64,000 nt of DNA from a virus. Of the stretch, positions 23,217 to 31,187 are shown one piece after another. A program made the translations under genes and the position numbers. Each line of letters starts with the position of its first letter. Positions within the stretch are counted from its first letter, which is position 1. The notes under the pieces were generated by a model. That model was not told the origin of the DNA, searched no databases, and saw only the letters and a list, made by a program, of their open reading frames with translations. The stretch is from positions 1 through 64,000 of the IMG/VR virus record IMGVR_UViG_3300037502_004185. One strand, written 5' to 3'.

Positions 23217-23855
23217 TTAAGCCACTTTAGCGATTTGCTCGTAGATACCAGTAAGGTGCGTTCTGCCTACCTTACGGTTAAAGCGCATGGATGGTGTTTG
23301 CAGACCTTTCTCGGTAAAGAGCACTAAGGCACTGCCGAAGTTCACGCCTTGCTTTTTGGTGTATCCATCTGTCTCATAGAACGGGTAACGGCCATCCGGC
23401 TTGTAAATCATCGTGGCGTAGCCCTCAACCAAGTCCAGCCACCACGTTGTGAGTTCTTCATGTGGTAACAGCATCATGCCGTCACGACCTTTCCTGGCTT
23501 GTTCTAGCGCCTTTTCCAGAAACTCAAACTTAAGGTCAAACGGGGGATTGCACCACCAGCCATCTTCCCATTCGCCTTGTAGGCCATCGAACCCAACACA
23601 AACAGGGTTTAGGAGTTGAGCTGCCTTGTGTTTTGGCTTAAGGCTTGGGAATCCGCTCGGCTGTTCGTTAATCCAGTCAGGAGCCACATAGAAGCGGTTC
23701 ACCTTGGCGGTTTGTGGCTCGGCGGCCACGTCTAAAACAAACTCTTTTCCGGTATCACGTCGAAAGAGGAATTGAGCATCAAAGAAGCAGTCCCAACGAG
23801 TCGCCCATTTATTCTTTGCGCCCTCGACGGTCTTACTTTTGACTAGGTGCGCCAT
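23217..23855 (-). CDS. Phage-type N6-adenine DNA methyltransferase (Dam-like)
   Basis: Protein of 212 residues resembling phage N-6-adenine methyltransferases of the T1-Dam type. The catalytic motif is CNPPF (about 102-106), with an early FVLDVAAEPQTAKVNRFY for cofactor binding and a late GSALVLFTEKG strand. The start at 23855 is chosen because GGGGAGAAG lies upstream. It would methylate adenine, plausibly in GATC. GATC clusters at the pac candidate (18.4 kb) and at the origin (33.7-34.0 kb) would be natural targets. Methylation of the phage DNA could also protect it from host nucleases. Confidence 0.75.
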   Translation of the reverse strand: MAHLVKSKTVEGAKNKWATRWDCFFDAQFLFRRDTGKEFVLDVAAEPQTAKVNRFYVAPDWINEQPSGFPSLKPKHKAAQLLNPVCVGFDGLQGEWEDGWWCNPPFDLKFEFLEKALEQARKGRDGMMLLPHEELTTWWLDLVEGYATMIYKPDGRYPFYETDGYTKKQGVNFGSALVLFTEKGLQTPSMRFNRKVGRTHLTGIYEQIAKVA

Positions 23856-24075
23856 TCTCTGACTTCTCCCCACTCTTGGCCGCTACAGTAATGCGCTCGA
23901 TGCGCTCTGCGTCCAAATCAATATTCACTCGCTCTATCTTTGGATAGACCACCAACCCATAAAAGCTGTATGTGCCAATACCGATTAAAGCCACCAGCGC
24001 TAACACAATGGTTATGGCCAGTAGCCGAACGGAGCCGATAAAGACACGCAGCCCAATTGCCTTGCTATCATTCAT
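23833..24075 (-). CDS. Single-span membrane protein
   Basis: Protein of 80 residues with one strong hydrophobic segment (about 15-40, SVRLLAITIVLALVALIGIG) and a charged C-terminal tail (ERVNIDLDAERIERITVAAK). The ATG overlaps the stop of the IHF-like gene upstream. Size and shape would suit a spanin-like or accessory membrane peptide, yet it is embedded among DNA-metabolism genes. Not recognised. Confidence 0.55.
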   Translation of the reverse strand: MNDSKAIGLRVFIGSVRLLAITIVLALVALIGIGTYSFYGLVVYPKIERVNIDLDAERIERITVAAKSGEKSENGAPSQK

Positions 24076-24364
24076 GGATTCTTACCATGTCCTTGTAAGC
24101 AGAGAACAAAACGCTGTGCTCGGTTTTGACACCTAAGCGCTCTTTCGTCGCCGGATTAATGGTTGTGCGTTCACGCTCTATGTGACGGAAACGGCCAAAG
24201 CCTCGAATTTGCACCTCACGGCCTTTCGCTATCTCAACCTGAATGTGATTGATCATTGCGTCCAAACAATCGCCCACCAGCTCTGCATCATCACCAGTAA
24301 GCTTTAGGCCAAGGCGTTTAGAAATGTTTCTTTCAATGTCAGTTCGGTTTAAGCGTGTGCTCAT
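24068..24364 (-). CDS. IHF/HU-family DNA-bending protein (second subunit)
   Basis: Protein of 98 residues with the IHF/HU fold. The N-terminal helices are NRTDIERNISKRLGLKLTGD; the signature region is VQIRGFGRFRHIERERTTIN followed by PATKERL, where HU has NP-x-T-G. The beta-arm Pro that intercalates DNA is present (NPATKER). The ATG lies where the previous IHF-like gene stops (TAATG). With its neighbour it could form a phage-encoded heterodimer. Confidence 0.85.
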   Translation of the reverse strand: MSTRLNRTDIERNISKRLGLKLTGDDAELVGDCLDAMINHIQVEIAKGREVQIRGFGRFRHIERERTTINPATKERLGVKTEHSVLFSAYKDMVRIHE

Positions 24365-24687
24365 TAATGTGCCCCCTTTATCTCGTTTACCTTGTTTGCC
24401 AGCTCATCGCGGAATACATCCGATGCACTAAAAGTCAGCTTGTCTCGCGCAGCTACAATCGCTGGTGCTCCCGTTTTTGGATTACGGCCAGCTCGCGCTT
24501 TCTTAAGGCGAGGTGCGAACGTACCGAAGCCACTAAGCAATACAGCATTGCCCTCAATCATGGTTTGAGTTGAGATTTCTTCGATAAAGGCATCAAAAAC
24601 CAGCTCGCATTCTTCACGTAATGCGCCCGTTTCTTTCTTCATTGCTGAGATCAGTTCGTGCTTTCCTACGGCTTTTTGTTTAGACAC
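24364..24687 (-). CDS. IHF/HU-family DNA-bending protein (first subunit)
   Basis: Protein of 107 residues: KHELISAMKKETGALREECE is the first helical pair, and LLSGFGTFAPRLKKARAGRN followed by PKTGAP is the classic HU/IHF signature with the intercalating Pro. The start is GTG at 24687 with GAGG seven bases upstream. IHF is needed for P1 packaging and partition, so a phage-borne pair would make these steps independent of the host protein. Directly coupled to the second subunit gene. Confidence 0.88.
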   Translation of the reverse strand: MSKQKAVGKHELISAMKKETGALREECELVFDAFIEEISTQTMIEGNAVLLSGFGTFAPRLKKARAGRNPKTGAPAIVAARDKLTFSASDVFRDELANKVNEIKGAH

Positions 24688-24935
24688 GCTAAGTCCTCTT
24701 GAATATCTTTCAGATAAATTCCGTGCTGTTGGCCTAGAAGATTGATGGCGTAGAGAACCAGTTCTTCTCGACTGCTACAGCGAAGTTCTATTTGCAGTCG
24801 CCTAATTTGCTCTCGTTGTGTCGCGCTGGCGCGGTAGTATTGACGTTTAATGTCAAACTTATCCATCTTGGCTAGATAACGATTCCAGCGCTGTTGAGGG
24901 GTTAAGGCGTTTTTCTTGGGTTTACGTCCTGCCAT
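24666..24935 (-). CDS. Small basic DNA-binding-type protein
   Basis: Protein of 89 residues starting MAGRKPKKNALTPQQRWNRY, followed by a helical arginine-rich stretch and a helix-turn-helix-like ELRCSSREELVLYAINLLGQ. The ATG at 24935 falls exactly where transcription should begin (six bases after TATAAT), so the mRNA may be leaderless. A longer frame to 24983 would need a different promoter. First gene of the operon that holds the two IHF-like proteins. No named family. Confidence 0.55.
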   Translation of the reverse strand: MAGRKPKKNALTPQQRWNRYLAKMDKFDIKRQYYRASATQREQIRRLQIELRCSSREELVLYAINLLGQQHGIYLKDIQEDLACLNKKP

Positions 24936-24941
24936 GCGACG

Positions 24942-24981
24942 ATTATAACCATTCCGAACACGCCGTAAACATTCCGAACAC
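24942..24981 (-). promoter_or_regulatory. Promoter with two copies of the dispersed operator
   Basis: On the minus strand TTTACG, 16 bp, TATAAT (24942-24947). Two exact copies of ATTCCGAACAC on the plus strand (24951-24961 in the spacer, 24971-24981 upstream) are spaced 20 bp apart, about two helical turns. Confidence 0.7.
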
Positions 24982-25002
24982 AATTTCTGTTTTTAATACA
25001 AA

Positions 25003-25030
25003 AAAATACCGCCTAGATAGGCGGTATTTG
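25003..25030 (-). terminator. Rho-independent terminator
   Basis: AAATACCGCC/GGCGGTATTT stem with a 6-base loop; on the minus strand it is followed by seven T. It separates the 25-32 kb transcription unit from the operon starting at 24935. Confidence 0.85.
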
Positions 25031-25053
25031 TGGAAAAATGATCAAGGATTTGA

Positions 25054-25752
25054 TTAAGCCCGTTTGAACCCCGAAAAGTGGCTGCGCATGCCATCACGAA
25101 CTTTGAGAGGGGTTTTACGCAGTTTGGCGCGTGTTGCTGTGTCGTATAAGTATTGCTCCCATTCCCAATAGGACATATCACGTAATCGGCCTACTGGCTC
25201 ACCAACACTATTCATGAATATGTAGGTGTTCTTGGCTTTGCCATTCGGGATTGAGTTGCCATTACCATCCAATATCTCAAAGACACCTCGCGCACCGACA
25301 AACGCCACGGTCAGGCCATATTGTGCCGCTGTAGCATCAATCATTGCGCTAGTGAGATAAACATTCTCGCCAAAGATTTTAGTACGGAGGATTTCACGAC
25401 GATATTTCTTAATGTCTCGAATCCATTCAAAGATAACGCAGCGAGTATGTGGTGTTCGGATATTGGTTTTCACTTTGATTAGGCCAGCATCGAACAGCAT
25501 TCTAATGACTCGATAGTTGATCTTCTCTCTCGGTGCAATCGTGTCGCCAGTACCATCGTAATCACAAATGTGACCACCAGTAAGCCAACGATACGCTTGA
25601 GCGCTACCAAATTCCCCTGCGGGAGCATAGCTTAGCAACAGCTTGTCATAGTAAAGGTAATCACATAGGAAGTTACGGACTACCTTTGTGGCTTCTAACA
25701 CGTCCAAATCAACTGGCTTTTGGCCAATGCTGTGATATTCACTCGCTAACAT
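25054..25752 (-). CDS. Hypothetical protein, possible winged-helix
   Basis: Protein of 232 residues. The central part (EKINYRVIRMLFDAGLIKVK, then HTRCVIFEWIRDIKKYRREI) has the helix-helix-strand-strand order of a winged helix. The C-terminal third is basic with aromatic residues (SYWEWEQYLYDTATRAKLRK). No catalytic motif or family recognised. It is the last gene of a long minus-strand unit and is followed by a terminator. Confidence 0.55.
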   Translation of the reverse strand: MLASEYHSIGQKPVDLDVLEATKVVRNFLCDYLYYDKLLLSYAPAGEFGSAQAYRWLTGGHICDYDGTGDTIAPREKINYRVIRMLFDAGLIKVKTNIRTPHTRCVIFEWIRDIKKYRREILRTKIFGENVYLTSAMIDATAAQYGLTVAFVGARGVFEILDGNGNSIPNGKAKNTYIFMNSVGEPVGRLRDMSYWEWEQYLYDTATRAKLRKTPLKVRDGMRSHFSGFKRA

Positions 25753-25778
25753 GAGATAACTAAGCCCTTTTTATATAC

Positions 25779-26507
25779 TTATGCGGCTAGTCTAGTTTTG
25801 TTATCAAATGTTGGCAATTGGAGATAGCTATTAATTTGACAAATGCATTCATCAAACCCCTTGGCCACAACCACGTAATATCCTAAATCTTGGAACATTT
25901 TTATCTTTTCCTGTTGCTCCTTACTTGGGCGACCTTTTTCCGTTTTCACCTCCAAAAAGAAGCCATGATATACCCCTCTCGGGATAGGAAAGAATATGTC
26001 CGGCACACCTTTCTTTTGTCCCTCATAACTCATCATCGAGGCCGCTTTAGGCGTTCGGTAGCCACCATTAGGAATTGAGAAAACCAGCGGGTAAATGTCC
26101 TTGTACTGCGTCTCTAACGTGTAGAACAAACGAACCTGTAACCAGTGTTCGGCCAGCTTTGTGTCGTTAAACTCTTTCGGGCGCTTAATCCCTTGTGCAA
26201 GGCGCGTTTTGTGTGGTGAATCCAGTTCCACTTTCTTCTGTGTCGCAGCGCGCGCAACGTCATTGTCTTTCTCAAGAATACGAATGAGCCAGGCTGGTAG
26301 CTCCGACTTGTCCACCAGCGCTGTATTGGGGACGTTTATCGATACCGGATTGATGATGTGATTAACAGAGCGGTTAATCTCGTTAAGTGCTGCATCGATA
26401 TTGAAGTCGCCTCCGTGGCCAGCTTTCACGCCTTTGCTTTTCCACTTTTTGCGCTTAGCGACTTGGTTTGCGAGAAAAGAGTGATCGAATCGTGGTGCCT
26501 TGGCCAT
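25779..26507 (-). CDS. VRR-NUC domain nuclease
   Basis: Protein of 242 residues with a C-terminal VRR-NUC nuclease domain (about 118-232). The metal-site residues are Asp170 in GVPDIFF, Glu186 and Lys188 in FLEVKT, and the Gln pair at 198-199. The preceding IPNGGYRTPKAASMMSYEGQ is a strong family signature. VRR-NUC enzymes cut branched DNA such as Holliday junctions. The N-terminal 115 residues are unlike the standalone phage versions and may give target specificity. A replication or recombination role fits the neighbours (SSB, IHF-like). Confidence 0.85.
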   Translation of the reverse strand: MAKAPRFDHSFLANQVAKRKKWKSKGVKAGHGGDFNIDAALNEINRSVNHIINPVSINVPNTALVDKSELPAWLIRILEKDNDVARAATQKKVELDSPHKTRLAQGIKRPKEFNDTKLAEHWLQVRLFYTLETQYKDIYPLVFSIPNGGYRTPKAASMMSYEGQKKGVPDIFFPIPRGVYHGFFLEVKTEKGRPSKEQQEKIKMFQDLGYYVVVAKGFDECICQINSYLQLPTFDNKTRLAA

Positions 26508-26509
26508 AA

Positions 26510-27028
26510 CTAGATAAGCCCTTGTGTTACTAAAATCTCTTGCTCCTTACGGCGGTTGAAGTAGGCAAACACCTCATCCTTGGTGAATTGCTTAGATACC
26601 ACTTTGCGGCGGCCACCTTGCGAGAAAACACGCTTAGCAATGTCCTCAGATAGCGTCCAACAAAGTGCGGTTTCTACTTCGGATTCGTCATTGATAGCGC
26701 GGTAGGCGGTGATCACTTTGGGTAGCTTGGCGAACACCTTGCGCTCTGACGACTTCATAACCTTGTGCTTGTTGCGTCTCGGGCACGTAAACAGGGACGA
26801 CCACACATATTGATGTTGGTGCGAGCCTTGCGCTTTCCATAACGTTCCAAGCACATCCCAATAGATTGAGTCATCTTGGATAGCTGGCGCACTGCGAACA
26901 AAGAAATCGAGCTGATAACACTCAGGGATGGATAACAAACGGGAAATGATATTGGAGTCGTTAACGTTAGCCACTGTGTACCTCTTGATTGCCGCCTCAC
27001 CCTGCTTGGCAAGGCGGCCTAACGTCAT
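26510..27028 (-). CDS. Putative ADP-ribosyltransferase-like protein
   Basis: Protein of 172 residues. The C-terminal half has the landmarks of R-S-E type ADP-ribosyltransferase folds: ITAYRAIN (Arg of the first strand), ALCWTLSEDIAKRVF (the S/T-x-x helix element; here CWTLS) and a final RKEQEILV (E-x-E). Phage proteins with this arrangement often modify host proteins early in infection. The N-terminal half holds IYWDVLGTLWKAQGSHQHQY and CPRRNKHK. The assignment is by motif only, and the Ser position is not perfect. Confidence 0.4.
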   Translation of the reverse strand: MTLGRLAKQGEAAIKRYTVANVNDSNIISRLLSIPECYQLDFFVRSAPAIQDDSIYWDVLGTLWKAQGSHQHQYVWSSLFTCPRRNKHKVMKSSERKVFAKLPKVITAYRAINDESEVETALCWTLSEDIAKRVFSQGGRRKVVSKQFTKDEVFAYFNRRKEQEILVTQGLI

Positions 27029-27038
27029 GATCTTTCGG

Positions 27039-27539
27039 TTAATGTATTGGAGAAACTATAGGCTCATCGGCTTTACGCGCTTGTGAGCTCATCGAGTCGA
27101 GGATTATCGCTATCAACTCCATCGGTGACGGCGTATTGCCTACTTCTGGATGGTTAGCTCGAATCACAGCACTTTCCTCTTTTAGCACTTTGGCCAGTTT
27201 CTTATTGGCCAGCGTTGCCAAGGTGCTAGCGATGTACATCATGCGGTTATGCGCTTCCTCTCGGCTCTCACACGATCTCCATAGTGCTTTTGAGCATTCA
27301 TTGGAAAATGTCAGTAGGCGCACGTCCGACAACACCAAATCCAGAATGCGTTCGAATCCAGATAAGATCTCACTGCTACGGTCTTTTAGCTTCTCGCCAA
27401 GCGCAGTTCGAACCGCCTCACGTACACCTTTAAAATGGTCGTAGTAAAAACCCTGACCCAAACAAACTCGTTGGTTTGCGCTATCGAATGTAAATGCCAA
27501 TCCTTTCACGAATCGGGTTCCACAATGAAATTCAGTCAT
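27039..27539 (-). CDS. Hypothetical protein, paralog of 28020-28601
   Basis: Protein of 166 residues. GQGFYYDHFKGVREAVRTAL (about 29-48) matches APYYFDHYRAVRDTVLQAI in the gene at 28020-28601, and both have a similar helical middle and a C-terminus about 60 residues after an acidic loop. They are probably a duplicated pair flanking the exported protein gene. The start overlaps that gene by 8 bases. No known family. Confidence 0.6.
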   Translation of the reverse strand: MTEFHCGTRFVKGLAFTFDSANQRVCLGQGFYYDHFKGVREAVRTALGEKLKDRSSEILSGFERILDLVLSDVRLLTFSNECSKALWRSCESREEAHNRMMYIASTLATLANKKLAKVLKEESAVIRANHPEVGNTPSPMELIAIILDSMSSQARKADEPIVSPIH

Positions 27540-28020
27540 CTTTCTGCTCGCTCTTGAAAAATACGTGTTTGTACTCTGGTTTGATTGGTTGTAAGCCCTC
27601 TACAGACTCCACTCGATCGCACTCTCGGAAGAACGACAAGATTGGACAGTACGTCGAATTGATACCGCTCGTTATCTTGCATACTTCTTGGAACACTAGG
27701 GCGTTCTCATACTGCTCTGTTGAGTAAGCCGTGAAGAACATCGGATTGACCACCAGCGAGCCGCTAGAATCGGTTTGTGCCGCAGAACTGTTAGCAACAA
27801 TCATTGGTACGGTCATCATTAAAGCAGCGTTCGCCGCCGTGCTTGTGGTGCTGGTGGATGTTTTAGTTGGCGTAGCGCTGCGAACTGGTGTTACCGGACG
27901 AACGGGCGTAGGAGCAACACGAACTGGCATAGGGGCAACTCGAACAGGGGTTACTACTGGCGCTGAATGCGCTTGAAAAGCGGCCAGCAAGGCCGCCGCT
28001 AATGTGACTTTCTTAAGCAT
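27532..28020 (-). CDS. Exported Pro/Thr-rich protein
   Basis: Protein of 162 residues with a clear signal peptide (MLKKVTLAAALLAAFQAHSA) and cleavage expected after AHSA. It is followed by short repeats of T-P-V-R-x-A-P and a Thr/Ser linker. The folded part contains NPMFFTAYSTEQYENALVFQ and two Cys (EVCKITSG, STYCPILSFF, with a third in FRECDR) that could form disulfides in the periplasm. The only secreted protein in a DNA-metabolism operon. Coupled to both neighbours by overlaps. Function unknown. Confidence 0.65.
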   Translation of the reverse strand: MLKKVTLAAALLAAFQAHSAPVVTPVRVAPMPVRVAPTPVRPVTPVRSATPTKTSTSTTSTAANAALMMTVPMIVANSSAAQTDSSGSLVVNPMFFTAYSTEQYENALVFQEVCKITSGINSTYCPILSFFRECDRVESVEGLQPIKPEYKHVFFKSEQKDD

Positions 28021-28601
28021 TAGTGAATTGTCTCCCCATTAATTTCAACTCGCTTAACGTTCGCTACCTCAAATGATTCACCTGCATCGGTTTCAACTCT
28101 CAGTGCGGTTAGCACGTCCATCACAATTTCAATAAGCTGCTTAGTATTTTCTGACGTACCACCAAGGCGCTCATCTACAGCGCTGACACTGTTTTTAAGG
28201 TTCTCAACTAGGAAGTCACAAGCCTGTTGAGAAAGGCTGGCTAATGCTAATGGCAAGTGTTTTTCCGGCGTGAAATCATCCTCACCCTCGTAGATATATT
28301 CCAGATTGTCAGCCGCTCCCATAGACATTTGAAACAGCTTGTCATCCATCAGTAGAGATTCAGCAATCTTGGTAGCGACTCCAATAACTACTTGAGGCGG
28401 TACTGCATCTTCGTCGTTCTCGTCGTACTCGTAGGATTTATCAACGTGCATTGGTATAGCTTGAAGAACCGTGTCACGAACTGCGCGGTAATGGTCGAAG
28501 TAGTACGGAGCCATCAAGATAACGCCGCCCGTTTCTGGATTAAAACCAACCATCATGTTGTTCAGCTTGCATTCGGTTTCAATTCTGTTTGGAGTATTCA
28601 T
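28020..28601 (-). CDS. Hypothetical protein, paralog of 27039-27539
   Basis: Protein of 193 residues from the ATG at 28601, with GAGAGG seven bases upstream (an ATG two codons earlier has no room for it). It shares the YYFDHYRAVRDTVLQAI element with 27039-27539. It has an acidic loop (YEYDENDEDAVPP) and a long helical C-terminus. TAATG overlap with the exported protein gene downstream. No known family. Confidence 0.6.
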   Translation of the reverse strand: MNTPNRIETECKLNNMMVGFNPETGGVILMAPYYFDHYRAVRDTVLQAIPMHVDKSYEYDENDEDAVPPQVVIGVATKIAESLLMDDKLFQMSMGAADNLEYIYEGEDDFTPEKHLPLALASLSQQACDFLVENLKNSVSAVDERLGGTSENTKQLIEIVMDVLTALRVETDAGESFEVANVKRVEINGETIH

Positions 28602-28688
28602 GCCCATGCCTCTCGGTTTCTGGCTTAAACAAATTTATTAGGGGTAGGAAAAGCAAGGGAGCGTATCCCTTGCGGGTTTAAATTCTTC

Positions 28689-28886
28689 TCAGTATTTGTG
28701 GCTTTGATGTGCCAAGTGTGGGTATTCCTTTTCCAGCATGTACCCTTTGCTGCATTTCTCGCATCGATGCGCAAGCTCATTACCGACGCGCACTTTGCCT
28801 AATCGAACGACATTGCCTTTACACTGCTCGTCATCGCATTGGTACGTCACTAGCACTGCTGAAAATGGCTTGTATGTTTCGCTCAC
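28689..28886 (-). CDS. Small zinc-ribbon protein
   Basis: Protein of 65 residues. Two cysteine pairs, CDDEQC (17-22) and CEKC (42-45), are separated by a strand pair (NVVRLGKVRVG), typical of a zinc ribbon. The start is GTG at 28886 with GAGG eight bases upstream and overlaps the coiled-coil gene by four bases. Possibly a nucleic-acid or polymerase-binding adaptor. Confidence 0.6.
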   Translation of the reverse strand: MSETYKPFSAVLVTYQCDDEQCKGNVVRLGKVRVGNELAHRCEKCSKGYMLEKEYPHLAHQSHKY

Positions 28887-30286
28887 TTACGCTTACCTCG
28901 TTTCTGATTACGTTTAGGCTTGCTTGGTTTCTTTGGTGTGTCTGGAATACGGCCACCAGCGGAATGCAGCGCGTACTCTGTGTTGAATCGTTTGTTGATG
29001 CGCTTAATTAGGCTTACGCTGCGTGGCGCGAGCTCTTTCGCACGTTCAATGTGTGTTAGCGCTCGGTTTAGCTCATGTTGAGGTACGTAGTCACTTAAGC
29101 GCTGCGCAATCTCTACTAAGTTCACTTGAGTACACCAATCCAAATCGAGGACTTTGGCCACACTCACGACTTTCTTTGTGCGCTTAACCGCACGATCTAA
29201 AGCTCGCTCAATTTGGTCTACTGGTACTTGCTTAGCGGCCTCGGTAAATTCTTCCCAATACTCTTGTGGAAGTAGGCACGATTCGTGTAGCAGCTTAGAC
29301 ATACATAGGGAGCCATCTTCACCAATGTAAGCCGTGTGGCCAGCTCCGGTATGCGTGTTCATTAGGTAAATCAGACCAAAACGCTGATCGGGTTTACCTA
29401 GACCCTCTTGAGGCTGAATCGCTGTCGCCTTGCAAAGCATGTAGGCTTGCCAATTACCGCCTTTCCAAACGGATTTAAGATCGTGGTATTGAACCGCTTC
29501 ACCTAGATATAGGTTGTCGTTGCGTAGTTCTTCGTTTTCGTGAGCAATGATCGCTGCGTAGGCCAACACCTCATCAATGTTGTGCATCACGTAGTGATAG
29601 TTCTCGTCAGCGTTCTTCAACCCCTCGCTCATGCTGTTGATTTGCTCAGTTTGAGTCGCCACCAGCTCACTTAGCATTTCGATGTGTTCTTTGCTCTTGG
29701 TGAGCTCTGATTCAGTGGCCTTGTATGCCTCATCCAGTGTCGCGTTCTTAGCGGCGGTTGCTTTGCGTTTGTCCTCGGCAATGCGTAGTTGCTCTTGAAC
29801 ACTCTCAAGTTGCTGATTAAGCGATTCCAGTTCACCAGATGATGCCACTTGGTTAGCCAATGCAGCGGCTACCTTGTTCTCCACCAGCTTAGGAATGCCG
29901 TCCAGTTCTTGTTGAGCGTGACGCAACTCAGTGGTAAGGCGTTTGATCTCAGCTTCTAGGCGTTGGTTGTCCTTACCTAGACGCTCGTTTTCTTCGCGTA
30001 GCTCGGTTGCAATCTGCTCGGCCTCGTTACGCTTTTTACGCATAACCTCAGTGCCAGCCATTGCGCGGTCACGCGCTGCAAGGATTTCGGTACGTTCATC
30101 AAGCATTGCCTGATATTTTTGCTTTAGCGCCTCGTCGGCCTTGGCCGTGCGTTGGGATAGTTTGAATTGCAAGTCATCAATGATGTGCTGCATCAAACCA
30201 ACAAGCGGGATCTCAAATTCTTTGATTTCAATTGGCGAATTTTCAGGAAGTCCCCAAGGAAGCTCTACAGTAAAAACATCGCTCAT
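28883..30286 (-). CDS. Coiled-coil protein with globular C-terminus
   Basis: Protein of 467 residues. Residues ~45-260 are continuous coiled coil with clear heptads (RKKRNEAEQIATELREENER, LESLNQQLESVQEQLRIAED). The remainder is a compact domain (about 265-440; HDLKSVWKGGNWQAYMLCK, RFGLIYLMNTHTGAGHTAYI) and a Lys/Pro-rich tail (PKKPSKPKRNQKRGKRK). The layout suggests a structural or nucleoid-associated protein, comparable in architecture to KfrA-type plasmid proteins but without a visible N-terminal DNA-binding domain. No family recognised with confidence. Confidence 0.6.
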   Translation of the reverse strand: MSDVFTVELPWGLPENSPIEIKEFEIPLVGLMQHIIDDLQFKLSQRTAKADEALKQKYQAMLDERTEILAARDRAMAGTEVMRKKRNEAEQIATELREENERLGKDNQRLEAEIKRLTTELRHAQQELDGIPKLVENKVAAALANQVASSGELESLNQQLESVQEQLRIAEDKRKATAAKNATLDEAYKATESELTKSKEHIEMLSELVATQTEQINSMSEGLKNADENYHYVMHNIDEVLAYAAIIAHENEELRNDNLYLGEAVQYHDLKSVWKGGNWQAYMLCKATAIQPQEGLGKPDQRFGLIYLMNTHTGAGHTAYIGEDGSLCMSKLLHESCLLPQEYWEEFTEAAKQVPVDQIERALDRAVKRTKKVVSVAKVLDLDWCTQVNLVEIAQRLSDYVPQHELNRALTHIERAKELAPRSVSLIKRINKRFNTEYALHSAGGRIPDTPKKPSKPKRNQKRGKRK

Positions 30287-30341
30287 CGGAAAATTTCTCT
30301 ACTACTCAAAAATTGGGATAAGGGAATAGGGTTAAAGTGTT

Positions 30342-30641
30342 TTATTCTTGGTTAGCAAAGCGCTCTAGGCGTTCTTCTAAGTCATCCAGCCAAACCAGTA
30401 TTTCGCTACCTTTGTGAACGTAGTCGAGGTCGCTGTCTTGGATTAGTTCGGCCACATGACGCGAACACCCGTTTACTTCTGCCGCGATCGCACGGTTACT
30501 GAAATAAAAAGCACTTGGTGTGTCAGTAAAATCCGTTTCGCCTGTCGCCTCGCGCATTTCCATAAGCGCTTTAATGGTCATTCGACGCAATACAATCAGT
30601 AAGTCGTCTTGAGTTGCTAACGCTAAATTTTGTTTACTCAT
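30342..30641 (-). CDS. Hypothetical protein
   Basis: Protein of 99 residues with a helix-turn-helix-like middle (FYFSNRAIAAEVNGCSRHVA) and an acidic C-terminus (LVWLDDLEERLERFANQE). The start follows the SSB stop by three bases. Might be a small regulator; not recognised. Confidence 0.55.
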   Translation of the reverse strand: MSKQNLALATQDDLLIVLRRMTIKALMEMREATGETDFTDTPSAFYFSNRAIAAEVNGCSRHVAELIQDSDLDYVHKGSEILVWLDDLEERLERFANQE

Positions 30642-30644
30642 CGT

Positions 30645-31184
30645 TTAAGCCGCCACGTAACTCAGCATCTTGTAATGACGGAACTCGTTCTGGAACGGTA
30701 TTTCATCGTCAAAGTCCATTGGTGGCTCGCCGTATTGCTGTTGAGATTGATCCCAACCACCCTGTTGCTGTGGTGAATTCTGTGGTTGTTGAGGTTGACC
30801 CCAACCGCCTTGTTGTTGCTGGCCACCAGCGCGGTTATTGCCAAGCATTTGCATCACGCCATTAAAGCCTTGAACTACTACCTCTGTGCTGTAACGGTCT
30901 TGGCCTTGCTGGTCTTTCCATTTGCGAGTCTGCAATTGACCCTCGATGTAAACTTGTGACCCTTTGCGTAGGAACTCCCCCGCCACTTCGGCCAACTTGC
31001 CGAACAACACCACTCGATGCCACTCGGTTTTTTCTCGGTTCTCGCCTGACGCTTTATCGCGCCAAGTTTCGGATGTAGCGACCGTGATATTCGCTACTGC
31101 GCCGCCATTTGGTAGGTATCGGATTTCGGGATCTGACCCCAAGTTACCAACCAGAATGACCTTGTTAATGCCTCTTGAAGCCAT
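30645..31184 (-). CDS. ssb: Single-stranded DNA-binding protein
   Basis: Protein of 179 residues. It has a bacterial-type OB fold ([20 protein letters not shown], then [20 protein letters not shown]), a Gln/Gly-rich linker (about 121-152) and the acidic tip DFDDEIPF (157-164). In ordinary SSB this tip is the last thing in the protein and docks partner proteins; here fifteen more residues (165-179) follow it. The reading frame was checked on the DNA, and the stop is real. GGAGAATAAC precedes the ATG. It protects single strands during plasmid or lytic replication. Confidence 0.92.
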   Translation of the reverse strand: MASRGINKVILVGNLGSDPEIRYLPNGGAVANITVATSETWRDKASGENREKTEWHRVVLFGKLAEVAGEFLRKGSQVYIEGQLQTRKWKDQQGQDRYSTEVVVQGFNGVMQMLGNNRAGGQQQQGGWGQPQQPQNSPQQQGGWDQSQQQYGEPPMDFDDEIPFQNEFRHYKMLSYVAA

Positions 31185-31187
31185 TCG

